A program made the translations under genes and the position numbers. This document shows positions 38,832-47,924 of a DNA stretch of 64,000 nt, piece after piece. The stretch lies in NCBI RefSeq assembly GCF_002050515.1, contig NZ_LTAY01000037.1, positions 164,643 through 228,642 of the forward strand, written 5' to 3'. The stretch's first letter is position 1. Each line of letters begins with the position of its first letter. The notes under the pieces were generated by a model that did no database searches, was not told the origin of the DNA, and saw only the letters and a list, made by a program, of their open reading frames with translations. The DNA is from Clostridium thermobutyricum DSM 4928 (GTDB lineage: Bacteria; Bacillota; Clostridia; Clostridiales; Clostridiaceae).

Positions 38832-39783
38832 CTGGAACTTTTCCTCCTATTGATTTAGAATTTTCTTTTTCTAAAATTTCATAATACTTAATATATTCTT
38901 CTTTTGTTTCTTTAGCTTTTTTAAACTTTAAATTACTATTTTCTATTGATTTTGAAGTTATATCTTTATTTATTTTTCCACCGTTATTAATAAATAACTC
39001 TACTACTTCATCTTTGTTTTCATTAGAAAATAAAATACTCTTTTCTACTTTTTCTAAAAATAAATCTATAAATTCTTTATTATTTTCTATTAAGCTTTTT
39101 TTAGCTATAATAGTTGATTGTGGAAATCCTTCTTTTACACCAAATATTTTCTCCCACTCTTTATTTAGATTTAGAATTATTTTTATGTTTTTATTTTTAC
39201 TCATTAATGTACTTAATGCTGGCTCTGGTACAACTGCATATTTAGCTTTTCCACTTAAAACAGCTGGTAAAATTTCTGTTCCACCACCAACATAGCTTAA
39301 ATTTATCTTATCTATAAGATTTTTTTCTTTTAAAATTGTTTTAAAAACTAAATCTGGAGTCAATCCTTTTCCTATTCCAAACACTTCTTTTCCTTTTAAA
39401 TCCTCTAATTTAGCTTCCCCTTCTGTAGAAATTAAGTATAAAGAACCAAATCCTACTGTTCCTATTATTTCATAATCAAGCCCTTTATTATAAGCTTGTG
39501 CTGCTAAATTTGAAGGAACTATAGAGATATCCGGATTTTCTTTCATAACTTCTGCTACAAGTGTATCAGGTGTCCCTTCTATTTCATATTTCATTAAAAA
39601 GTCTTTTATACTTTCCTTTGAAGATACCATTTTTGCCATTCCAATAGCTGGTGTACCATCAGGAATATATACTTTTGCTATCTTCTTATCATTTTTTATT
39701 TCTCTTTTTTCAGATACTACATTATCTCCTAAAATAATAAAAAAAGTTATTACTATTAATAATGTTATTATTATTTTTTTCAT
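38806..39783 (-). CDS. ABC transporter substrate-binding protein (SsuA/Thi5-like)
   Basis: 325 residues. A positively charged start and a hydrophobic stretch (MKKIIITLLIVITFFIILG) are followed by a periplasmic-binding-protein type II fold (VYIPDGTPAIGMAKM, GKEVFGIGKGLTPD, VVPEPALSTL). Where a lipobox cysteine would be expected after IILG there is an Asp, so it should stay attached by an uncleaved signal anchor or be secreted. The ATG at 39783 has GGGGGA 3-8 bases upstream. It is first in the operon. The substrate is unknown. Confidence 0.85.
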   Translation of the reverse strand: MKKIIITLLIVITFFIILGDNVVSEKREIKNDKKIAKVYIPDGTPAIGMAKMVSSKESIKDFLMKYEIEGTPDTLVAEVMKENPDISIVPSNLAAQAYNKGLDYEIIGTVGFGSLYLISTEGEAKLEDLKGKEVFGIGKGLTPDLVFKTILKEKNLIDKINLSYVGGGTEILPAVLSGKAKYAVVPEPALSTLMSKNKNIKIILNLNKEWEKIFGVKEGFPQSTIIAKKSLIENNKEFIDLFLEKVEKSILFSNENKDEVVELFINNGGKINKDITSKSIENSNLKFKKAKETKEEYIKYYEILEKENSKSIGGKVPDEKIFYEG

Positions 39784-39829
39784 AAATCCCCCTAGAATAT
39801 TTTTCCATTTTAATTTTATCATTTTTTGA

Positions 39830-39867
39830 AAAAAAATAAAGCCAAAGAAAGTTTTCTTTGACTTTAA
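39830..39867 (-). terminator. Terminator of the phosphodiesterase gene
   Basis: On the minus strand AAAGTCAAAGAAA pairs with TTTCTTTGGCTTT (one G-U pair) around 39838-39865, followed by ATTTTTTTTC. Confidence 0.85.
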
Positions 39868-41123
39868 ACATCAATATATAAAAAAGGTATTTCCATTTCA
39901 TCTTTGCTAAGTCCTCCATGGACTCCTTTCACATTTACACTAAACATTCCCTCTTCATAAAACCATATACATTTATTTCGTAATGGTAATATTATAATAT
40001 CACCAATTCTTTTTTTAGCTTTTTTAGTTAAATTCTTAAATATATTTAATTTTTCACATTCTTCTATTGTAAAAACCAAGGCTTTTCCTTCTAAGTGCTT
40101 TTTTAATATTTCTTTTAATTCATCTATATATTCTTCTTTAACATGTAAAAATACATCTCTATAATATCCACATGGGGAATATATGTCACCTCTTTTATTT
40201 CTTTTTAAATATTTATATATATTTTCTATCTCTAAATTTAAATATATAATATCATCTAAATCACTTTCTATTTGACCATGATCTGCTGAAAGCAACATTA
40301 CTGAATTTTCAATAGAATCTTTTATTTCTTCATAAAAGCTGTCTAAAAATATTAAAAAGTTTTCTACTTCTTCTTCAAAATTTTTAGAAGTATCTCCAAA
40401 CTCATGCCCTATAGAGTCTATTTTAGGAAGATAAATATAATAATATTCTTTTTCATTATTTCTTTTTAAATCTTCTAAAAGCTTTTCTTTTAGATCTTCA
40501 TAACTATTAAAATTTTTTAAATTTGCATCTCTAAACATATATTTACTATACGTACTACTATTTAAATTAGTATTTTGATATGCTATAGTTTTTATTCCAT
40601 TATCTAAAAGCTCACTAAAAAAACTTTCTTTTGGAAGAAAATCTTCTGGTTTAATTCCTAAATTTTTTAAATTTTCATTTCCTTTTAAAAAAGTAGATTT
40701 AAATAAAAATGCAGTTATGTTATCATCAACCATTGGCTCATAGTAATACCAATCTCCAATTCCATGATTGTTTACATCAAGATTTGTTAAAGCAGTTGTT
40801 ATTTCTCCAGAAGTTGAAGATGGAAATTGTGCTGTCAATTTTGATACTATACCTTTTTCTTCAAATAATTTTAATACTTTTGATTTATTTTTATATTTAG
40901 AATAAAATTTCCATCCAAATGCATCAACTAAAAAAAATATTACTTTATTGCATTCTTTTCCTTTTTTAATAGTATCCTTTGGAAGACTTTTTTCATCTTC
41001 TAATCCAAATAAATTTTTTATAGTTCCAAATATATTTGAAAAGCAATATGAATTATATAAAGGAATAGTAAATTCACCTATTTTACTATTATTAACTTCA
41101 TTTATTGAATTTTTATTTAACAC
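39864..41123 (-). CDS. Type I phosphodiesterase / alkaline-phosphatase superfamily protein
   Basis: 419 residues. The metal and nucleophile region is KVIFFLVDAFG (Asp) and FPSSTSGEIT (Thr or Ser nucleophile), followed by DSIGHEFGD, LSADHGQ and GVHGGLSKDEMEIPFL, the order found in nucleotide pyrophosphatase/phosphodiesterase proteins. No signal peptide is present, so it is probably cytoplasmic. The start is GTG at 41123. It lies upstream of the ABC importer genes, but a terminator separates them. The substrate is not readable. Confidence 0.85.
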   Translation of the reverse strand: MLNKNSINEVNNSKIGEFTIPLYNSYCFSNIFGTIKNLFGLEDEKSLPKDTIKKGKECNKVIFFLVDAFGWKFYSKYKNKSKVLKLFEEKGIVSKLTAQFPSSTSGEITTALTNLDVNNHGIGDWYYYEPMVDDNITAFLFKSTFLKGNENLKNLGIKPEDFLPKESFFSELLDNGIKTIAYQNTNLNSSTYSKYMFRDANLKNFNSYEDLKEKLLEDLKRNNEKEYYYIYLPKIDSIGHEFGDTSKNFEEEVENFLIFLDSFYEEIKDSIENSVMLLSADHGQIESDLDDIIYLNLEIENIYKYLKRNKRGDIYSPCGYYRDVFLHVKEEYIDELKEILKKHLEGKALVFTIEECEKLNIFKNLTKKAKKRIGDIIILPLRNKCIWFYEEGMFSVNVKGVHGGLSKDEMEIPFLYIDV

Positions 41124-41177
41124 TACTTCACCACCATAATTTTAATTAATATATACTATTATACCAATAATTTTAAT

Positions 41178-42050
41178 TTATATTCTTTTCTCCTCTACTG
41201 TTTCTTTTCTACTTACAAACCATAATAAAAGTGCGCCTCCAATTATAAATGCATATCCTAAAAATGCAAGTTTATCTGGCATATCTCCCCATATAACATA
41301 TCCTAAAAGTGTAACAAATATTATACTTGAATAGTTATAAACAGATATTTCTTTAGCTGCTGCAAATCTATAAGCAAAAGTAAGAGTAAATTGTGTTACT
41401 GTTGATGATATCCCAGCTGAAAGAAGAACTATTAATTGATATTCTGTTGGCATTTGAAAATGTATAATCATTAATGGAATAGATAAACACATTGAGAAAA
41501 ATGCATAAAAGAAAACTATTGTATTTGGATTTTCTTTTTTTCTAAGAGTTCTTATACAAGTAGCAACTCCTGCTCCTAAAAATGCAGATAATATAGCTGC
41601 TAATGAAGGCAATAGTGCATAACTACTTCCTGTTGGCTTAACTACTAATATAACTCCAATAAATGCAATTATAAAAGATATAATATGTATTTTTTTTATT
41701 TTTTCTTTTAAGAAAATTGCTGCAAATATTACAGTAAATATTGGACTTATTTTAGTTAGTATTGTTGAGTTTGCAATCATCATATGTGAAAGAGACCAAT
41801 AACTACTCCATACTGCTAAAGTACCACATAAAGCTCTTAAAACCAAAATCCATCTACTTCCCTTGTGTCCAAAAAATACTCCTCCACTTTTCTTTATTAC
41901 AATTATAGAAACTATAATTGTAGTAACATTTCTTAAAAAACTTTTTTCATAAACAGGAACATTCCCTCCAAGAGTTATTAATGTTATTGTTATTGCTCCA
42001 AAAAAACATGAAATTAAAAGAAGTAATATTCCTTTTTCTTTATTTCCGAT
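41178..42050 (-). CDS. DMT/EamA-family transporter with a non-standard start codon
   Basis: About 290 residues and ten membrane helices, with the two EamA repeats. The usual start codons would give only 222 residues from a TTG at 41846, cutting off the first two helices. The frame runs open upstream with normal family sequence (GNKEKGILLLL, GGNVPVYEKSFLRN, RWILVLRALCGT). The only plausible start is ATC at 42050 (or ATT at 42053), which has GGAGG 7 bases upstream; an in-frame TAA lies further up and there is no ATG, GTG or TTG between. Either a rare start codon is used or the start has been mutated. The transport substrate is unknown. Confidence 0.8.
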   Translation of the reverse strand: MGNKEKGILLLLISCFFGAITITLITLGGNVPVYEKSFLRNVTTIIVSIIVIKKSGGVFFGHKGSRWILVLRALCGTLAVWSSYWSLSHMMIANSTILTKISPIFTVIFAAIFLKEKIKKIHIISFIIAFIGVILVVKPTGSSYALLPSLAAILSAFLGAGVATCIRTLRKKENPNTIVFFYAFFSMCLSIPLMIIHFQMPTEYQLIVLLSAGISSTVTQFTLTFAYRFAAAKEISVYNYSSIIFVTLLGYVIWGDMPDKLAFLGYAFIIGGALLLWFVSRKETVEEKRI

Positions 42051-42123
42051 AATATCTCCTCCATCCTTACTTTTATATTATAACTTTTTTTATTAAATAA
42101 ACTTTTTAATAAAGAATTAATAT

Positions 42124-42158
42124 TAAAAAAAGCTACCTTAAAAAGGTAGCTTTTTAAT
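42124..42158 (-). terminator. Terminator of the CsoR-family regulator gene
   Basis: AAAAAGCTACCTT (42127-42139) pairs with AAGGTAGCTTTTT (42143-42155). It ends the probable selA-selB-FUSC-regulator transcript. Confidence 0.9.
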
Positions 42159-42191
42159 TAATTTTTCAATATACTCTCTCATATAAAAATA

Positions 42192-42488
42192 TTATTTTAC
42201 AAAGTTATTTATAGTTTTTATCATTTTCTTTAAATTTTCTTGCTCAATTGTTCCTTCATCTATACCAAGGCAATTTCTAGCGTAGTTTTCTATAATAAGT
42301 CCTCCAACATTATTTATGGCTGATCTTACTGCTGATATTTGTACAAGGACATCACCACAACATGTGTTTTTTTCCATCATTCCTTGAATGCCTTTTACTT
42401 GCCCTTCAATTCTCTTTAATCTATTCATTATATCTTTTCTTAATGCTTCATTTTCTTTTATATATAAATCTATATTTTTTTCGTCCAT
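42192..42488 (-). CDS. CsoR/FrmR-family (DUF156) transcriptional regulator
   Basis: 98 residues, all-helical, with MNRLKRIEGQVKGIQGM as the family start. The site cysteines align as C44 and C73 (29 apart, like C36 and C65 of CsoR), and C43 is an extra cysteine. The CsoR copper-ligand histidine position is Y69 (ENYARNC), so a canonical copper(I) site is unlikely; a persulfide-type (CstR-like) or other sensor is possible. It lies directly after the FUSC exporter gene and is the last gene before a terminator, so it may control that transcript. Confidence 0.88.
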   Translation of the reverse strand: MDEKNIDLYIKENEALRKDIMNRLKRIEGQVKGIQGMMEKNTCCGDVLVQISAVRSAINNVGGLIIENYARNCLGIDEGTIEQENLKKMIKTINNFVK

Positions 42489-42544
42489 ATCCTTTTCTTT
42501 TGCCTCCCTTATAAATTATCCCATTCCAATTTTACCTTATTTTA

Positions 42545-44479
42545 TTATTTATTTAAAGTTAATTTAATATCTAAATCTTTCTCAATATCAATTATCTCTC
42601 TTTTTGCTCTAGCCATTTCATACATATTTTTATATATAAGCTTTTCTGAATTGTTATCTGAAAGTTCTAAATAGTTATTTAAATTTATATCCTCTTTATT
42701 TATTTGCTTTTCTATTAAAGATTTTATACACTTCATTCTAATTTTACCATTTAGTTTTAATCTTATATCAAAATATTCTCCTAAATTAAAAGTATTTTGT
42801 ATGCTATTTATTATTATTCTTTCATTATCCATTAAATTCATAATCTCTGTATTATTAACTAAAAGTTTATTTAGAATAATTTTGTTTTCTAAAGCTCTTC
42901 CATGAAGAATTATATTTTTTATTTTTTCTCTTTCATCTTTATTATCATATATATTTACAACACTTCTAAAAGCTTCATCACAACATTTTATATATTTTTC
43001 TAATAAAACAACTGTTTCTTTTTTAAGATTATATGGGAATATATATTTGTTTCCTAGTAAAACTACTAAACTTCCAATAAGGATAAATACTATTCTCCAT
43101 TCTGTTGCAACTGTTGCATTAGTTATATTAACTGTTGCTAATCCTAAAAACATAACTGTTATCATAATAACATTTTGCATATATTTCTTAAAATGAATAT
43201 ATAAATAAACTGCTATTAAAATAATAATTATTCTTTCAAATTCATGAACAAATATTAAAGATAATATGTAATAAATTGCTCCACCTATAAGAGTTCCAAG
43301 TATTCTTTCTTTTGCCCTATTTCTTACTGTCTCATTATATGGTTGTGAAACGGATGCTATAGTGAATATTATCCACTTACCATATTCTATATGATAGTAC
43401 TCTACTATAAAATAAATTATAGAAATAATAAGAGCTGTCCTAAATGAAAATACAAATCTTACAGATTTAGTATTAAAATCTTCTTTTATTAATTTTATAC
43501 TTTCTTTTATGTCTTTATATCTAAGTTTTTTCTTAACTTTTAGTTCACCTTGCTCTATTTGCCAAAGATCCACTACTAATTTTTTAAATGTTTCTACTGT
43601 ACTTGCTATTTCAAAAATATAAATGTTATTTTTATCTTTGTATTTTTCTAAATAATTAATTATGTAATATTCCAATTTTTCTTCAGATATATTTCCATAT
43701 ATAAAACTTCTTATATTTTTTAATATATCTCTCAAATCTTTATGTATTTCTTCTATGTTATTTATATTATAATATATGTCTTTATTTATTATTTTACTAT
43801 TTATATCTTCTAACTTATCTAAAAGAGCTATTAAGTTAAGTTCTAGATTTTCTTTATAATTTAAATAGAAGCTTCTTCCTTTATATTCTAAAAGTTCTCT
43901 ACTCCAAGAAGCATTAACTTGTTTAAAAGCTTCTAAATTTTTATTTGAATTCTTTATATCATTATCGTCTATATATGTTATTAAAAAGTCTAAGCTTCTT
44001 TTAAGGCCACTCATAGGATTTTTTTCACAAACCTTTGAATAAAACAGCTGGAATAAAACTGCTATTATCCCTAAAAAACCTAATGCTAAAACTCTATATA
44101 ATAGTTCCCTTCCTTCTACATTACTTGTTAAAAGAAGTGTATATCCAAATAAAAATGGATAATATATAGATTTATTTAGATTATATACTATTGCATATAA
44201 AAGTATAAAAATTCCTATAAAATTGATAAATAAACCTGAATATACATTTATGTTAACGAAAAATGGTAATGCACCTATGAACATCATAAGTACAGAAACC
44301 TTTATTATACTTTTTATTGGAGCATTTGAAAAATTTTTATTTAGTATACCGACAAGTAAAAATACTGCATTTGCTCCTACCATTAAATTGTCTTTTCCTA
44401 AAAATAATATTGAAATTAATATCGCCGTCATTGATAAAAGAAATATTCCACCATTTCTTAATACGGAGCTCTTATTCAT
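42545..44479 (-). CDS. FUSC-family (aromatic acid exporter-like) membrane protein
   Basis: 644 residues. Membrane helices occur in two blocks (about 10-150 and about 345-475, with RNRAKERILGTLIGGA in the second), separated by a long soluble helical region and followed by a soluble C-terminal part. This double layout is that of the FUSC/YccS/AaeB family, which exports hydroxylated aromatic acids or related compounds. GAGGTG precedes the ATG. The gene is 30 bases downstream of selB and 56 bases upstream of the CsoR-family regulator, with no terminator between, so the four genes may be one operon. Confidence 0.82.
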   Translation of the reverse strand: MNKSSVLRNGGIFLLSMTAILISILFLGKDNLMVGANAVFLLVGILNKNFSNAPIKSIIKVSVLMMFIGALPFFVNINVYSGLFINFIGIFILLYAIVYNLNKSIYYPFLFGYTLLLTSNVEGRELLYRVLALGFLGIIAVLFQLFYSKVCEKNPMSGLKRSLDFLITYIDDNDIKNSNKNLEAFKQVNASWSRELLEYKGRSFYLNYKENLELNLIALLDKLEDINSKIINKDIYYNINNIEEIHKDLRDILKNIRSFIYGNISEEKLEYYIINYLEKYKDKNNIYIFEIASTVETFKKLVVDLWQIEQGELKVKKKLRYKDIKESIKLIKEDFNTKSVRFVFSFRTALIISIIYFIVEYYHIEYGKWIIFTIASVSQPYNETVRNRAKERILGTLIGGAIYYILSLIFVHEFERIIIILIAVYLYIHFKKYMQNVIMITVMFLGLATVNITNATVATEWRIVFILIGSLVVLLGNKYIFPYNLKKETVVLLEKYIKCCDEAFRSVVNIYDNKDEREKIKNIILHGRALENKIILNKLLVNNTEIMNLMDNERIIINSIQNTFNLGEYFDIRLKLNGKIRMKCIKSLIEKQINKEDINLNNYLELSDNNSEKLIYKNMYEMARAKREIIDIEKDLDIKLTLNK

Positions 44480-44509
44480 TTTTGCACCTCTATTTTGTCA
44501 TTTTAAAGC

Positions 44510-46405
44510 TTATTCTAAAAGCTTTCTTCCTTCTTCTGTTCTTTCTGTTAAAAGTATTTTATCACTATACTCTAATATTGCTATTAAATATTTTCTTGGA
44601 ATATTTAATATTTCTTTTAGATCACTTAAATTTATATAAGTGTTCTTCTCTAAAAACTTTTTAACCTCTTCTAAAGCTTTATCTAAATACACCTTTGTAT
44701 AAATAACTTCTTCACTTAACTCTATAAGCTCACCTTCTTCCTTTAGATATTCAAATATATTTAAACAAAGTTTTCTATCTCTTTGCTTATCTAATATTTC
44801 TTTTAATTTTCTTGTTTTAAATCCATCTTCTAGAAAATAATTTAAAAGTTCATTTTTCATATTTTTCTGTGCTAAATTTAACTTAACAACAAAATCATAT
44901 TTACTTACATAATTATTTTGTATCTTTATATAATTTCTTTTTTCCATTAATTTTAATAACTCTTCAAAGTAAACTTTTTTAATTTTTTTATTAAAAATCT
45001 TAGATTTTATTTCTTCTTTTTTCATTCCTATTTTTAAACTATTTTCTAAATGAAATTTATTTAAAAGTTGTACTAGTTCCTCGCTTTTATCTAATAAAAA
45101 TCTATTGTGAATATACATATTATCTAAAGCTATTATTCTTTTTTCCTCTTCTAACTCTTTTAATGAATCTAATATAACTTCTTCCTCTTTATTTATTTCA
45201 TTTTTTATATCATTAAGAGAAACTATAGTGTTTAAATCCTTTATTAAATTTTCAATTTTTTTATTTAAACTACCACTTTCTTTTATCTTTAAATTCTCTA
45301 TATATTCTTCTTTAAATCTTTTACATTTATTAGCCTTTGCATCTAAAACGCTTCCCCCACCTAATGTTTCTATTGGTGAATAATTTCTTATGACTATCTT
45401 ATCTCCACTTCTTGATGATATTTCTTCTTCTAATCTTATTTGACAATAAGCTTCTTCTCCTTTTTTAAGCTCATCTCTATCTAATAAAATTATTCTTCCT
45501 ATAACTTCTTTTGTTCCATGATTAAGTCTTATTCTTTGTCTATTAACTATATTTTTTTCAATATAATCTGATAAATAGATTTTTGCGTCTATTATATAAC
45601 TACTCACTTCTCTATTTTCTTCTCCAAGAATAAGTCCTCTCTTAACATCTTCTTTTTCAATTCCAGTTAAGTTTATGGCACATCTTTCTCCAGCTTCTCC
45701 AATTGTTTTATCTACTCCATGAATTTGTATTCCACGAACTTTACATTTCATTTTTCCAGGATATAATTCTAAATTATCACCTATAGAAACACGCCCACCC
45801 AAAACAGTTCCAGTAACAACAGTACCAAATCCTTTGATTGTGAAAACTCTGTCAATCCCCATTCTAAAAAGGGCCTCTCTATCTTTTTCTTCAATATTTT
45901 TAGAAATATTTTTTATTTCGCTTTTAAGAGTATCTAAACCTTCTCCTGTTTTAGAAGAAAATTTTACTATTTTTGCATTTTCTAAAAAAGAACCTTTAGT
46001 AAATTCTTTTATTTCATCTATTATAAAGTTAATCCATTCATCATCTACTAAATCTACTTTAGTTAATACTATTATTCCATTTTTAACTCCTAAAGTTTTT
46101 AATATGCTAAAATGTTCTTTTGTTTGTGGCATTATTCCATCATCTGCTCCTATTACAAAAAGAACTAAATCTATAGATGATACTCCCGCTACCATATTCT
46201 TTATAAATTTTTCATGCCCTGGAACATCAATTACTCCAATATTTAATTCATCATCTATCTTAAGATTTGTATATCCATTATTAATTGTTATTCCTCTTCT
46301 TTTTTCTTCTTCTAATGTATCTGTATCAAACCCAGTAAGACATTTTATAAGTGATGTTTTTCCGTGATCAATATGTCCTGATGTTCCTAATACTATATGC
46401 TTCAT
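44510..46405 (-). CDS. selB: Selenocysteine-specific elongation factor
   Basis: 631 residues. The GTPase domain has G1 GTSGHIDHGKTSL, G3 DVPGHE and G4 TKVD, and the middle domains match EF-Tu-like barrels. The C-terminal part (residues about 370-630) consists of winged-helix repeats that bind the SECIS hairpin in selenoprotein mRNAs. It delivers Sec-tRNA to UGA codons. selA ends 15 bases upstream. No selC tRNA or selD gene was found in the window. Confidence 0.95.
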   Translation of the reverse strand: MKHIVLGTSGHIDHGKTSLIKCLTGFDTDTLEEEKRRGITINNGYTNLKIDDELNIGVIDVPGHEKFIKNMVAGVSSIDLVLFVIGADDGIMPQTKEHFSILKTLGVKNGIIVLTKVDLVDDEWINFIIDEIKEFTKGSFLENAKIVKFSSKTGEGLDTLKSEIKNISKNIEEKDREALFRMGIDRVFTIKGFGTVVTGTVLGGRVSIGDNLELYPGKMKCKVRGIQIHGVDKTIGEAGERCAINLTGIEKEDVKRGLILGEENREVSSYIIDAKIYLSDYIEKNIVNRQRIRLNHGTKEVIGRIILLDRDELKKGEEAYCQIRLEEEISSRSGDKIVIRNYSPIETLGGGSVLDAKANKCKRFKEEYIENLKIKESGSLNKKIENLIKDLNTIVSLNDIKNEINKEEEVILDSLKELEEEKRIIALDNMYIHNRFLLDKSEELVQLLNKFHLENSLKIGMKKEEIKSKIFNKKIKKVYFEELLKLMEKRNYIKIQNNYVSKYDFVVKLNLAQKNMKNELLNYFLEDGFKTRKLKEILDKQRDRKLCLNIFEYLKEEGELIELSEEVIYTKVYLDKALEEVKKFLEKNTYINLSDLKEILNIPRKYLIAILEYSDKILLTERTEEGRKLLE

Positions 46406-46420
46406 TATAATCCCCTCTTT

Positions 46421-47800
46421 CTAAATTTCCTTTAAAGCTTCACCAATTATATCAAAATCATCAAGTTTTAAAGTTCTCAAATGTATTAAAACTTCATTTT
46501 TTTGAATTCTCCCTATTATGGGAATTTTATAAAATCTAAGCTTTCTTTCTATTTCTTCAGCATTTGTATTTTTTTTAGATAAACTTATAGCATAGCTTTT
46601 TAATTTATGAATAGGTAATGTTCCTCCACCAATATAATCATTTTCCTCAACTATTTTAACTTCTATATCTTTATTAGAGTTTTGAATAACTTCTTTTAAT
46701 TTAATACTTCTTTCCTCTAATTTTTCTAAAGACATACTTATCATATTTAAAGTAGGAATTTCCTCTATAGCTTTTTTCTTATCTAAATAACTGAAAAATG
46801 TCCCTTCTAATGATGCAAGAGTAAATTTATCTACTCTTAATGCCCTTAAAAGTTGATTTTTTTTCAATCTATCTATATATTGTTTTTTTCCAACTATTAT
46901 TCCTGCTTGTGGCCCTCCTAAAAGCTTATCTCCTGAAAATGTAACTATATCAATTCCAGATTTTATAACATCACTTACTGTTTTCTCTTCAATTCCAAAT
47001 TCATTTAAATCTATTAATGCTCCACTTCCTAAATCTTCAATAGTTAAAATATTATTTTCTTTTCCTATTTCTCCAATTTCCTTTGAAGAAACTTCATGAG
47101 TAAATCCTACTATTTTAAAATTAGAATTATGCACTTTTAAAAGTGCTGCCGTATTTTCATTTATTGAATTTTCATAATCTCTTCTATGTGTTCTATTAGT
47201 TGTTCCTACTTCTTTTAATTTAGCTCCTGACATCTCCATTACATCAGGAACTCTAAATGAACCTCCAATTTCAACTAATTCACCTCTTGAAACTATAACT
47301 TCTTTTTCTTTTGCAAATTCATTTAAAACAAGTAATACTGCTGCTGCATTATTATTTACAACTAAAGCGCCCTCTGCTCCTGTTAAATTTTTTAATAATT
47401 CTTCAACATGAGAATATCTTGAACCTCTTTCACCTTTTTTTATGTCATACTCTAAATTATTATAGCTATACATCACTTTATTTAAATTTTTTATTGCATT
47501 ATCACTTAAAAGAGAACGTCCTAAATTTGTATGTATTATAACTCCAGTTCCATTTATAACTTTTTTTATTGTAGATTCATATTTATTATTTAGATTCATA
47601 AATATATCTTTTATTATTATTTCATCAGAAATATATGTTTTTAATTTATCATTCAAAATATTTTTTCTATAATTTTCTAAAATATTTCTTATCTCTATTA
47701 ATACATTTTCTCGTCCAAACTTATTTATTATTTCAATTAAACATTCATTTTCTAAAAGCTTATCTGTTTTAGGTAAAGCTCTTAATAAATCTTTTTTCAT
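46421..47800 (-). CDS. selA: L-seryl-tRNA(Sec) selenium transferase
   Basis: 459 residues, full length. The PLP-binding lysine lies in TFSGDKLLGGPQAG, and the N-terminal tRNA-binding part is present (NGTGVIIHTNLGRSLL). It converts Ser-tRNA(Sec) to Sec-tRNA(Sec) using selenophosphate. AGGGGAT precedes the ATG at 47800. It heads the operon with selB. Confidence 0.95.
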   Translation of the reverse strand: MKKDLLRALPKTDKLLENECLIEIINKFGRENVLIEIRNILENYRKNILNDKLKTYISDEIIIKDIFMNLNNKYESTIKKVINGTGVIIHTNLGRSLLSDNAIKNLNKVMYSYNNLEYDIKKGERGSRYSHVEELLKNLTGAEGALVVNNNAAAVLLVLNEFAKEKEVIVSRGELVEIGGSFRVPDVMEMSGAKLKEVGTTNRTHRRDYENSINENTAALLKVHNSNFKIVGFTHEVSSKEIGEIGKENNILTIEDLGSGALIDLNEFGIEEKTVSDVIKSGIDIVTFSGDKLLGGPQAGIIVGKKQYIDRLKKNQLLRALRVDKFTLASLEGTFFSYLDKKKAIEEIPTLNMISMSLEKLEERSIKLKEVIQNSNKDIEVKIVEENDYIGGGTLPIHKLKSYAISLSKKNTNAEEIERKLRFYKIPIIGRIQKNEVLIHLRTLKLDDFDIIGEALKEI

Positions 47801-47880
47801 TTTACTATCCCCTATGATTAATAATTTCTACCATCAAGTATATCACAAACATTTTATAAAAATTTAACAAAATTATATAT

Positions 47881-47922
47881 AAAATAAGGACAATCTTTTA
47901 ATTTAGATTGTCCCAATTTAAC
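47881..47922 (-). terminator. Terminator of the FAD oxidoreductase gene
   Basis: GGACAATCT (47888-47896) pairs with AGATTGTCC (47905-47913); the T-tract on the minus strand is interrupted, so it may be moderate in strength. Confidence 0.7.
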
Positions 47923-47924
47923 AT

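Noticed and set aside
42127..42155. The hairpin as part of a leader that controls the DMT gene.
   Set aside because: It has the full form of an intrinsic terminator for the regulator gene upstream.
44510..44530. The hairpin at the end of selB (AAAGCTT/AAGCTTT) as a terminator.
   Set aside because: It is followed by A, not T, on the minus strand, so it should not end transcription.
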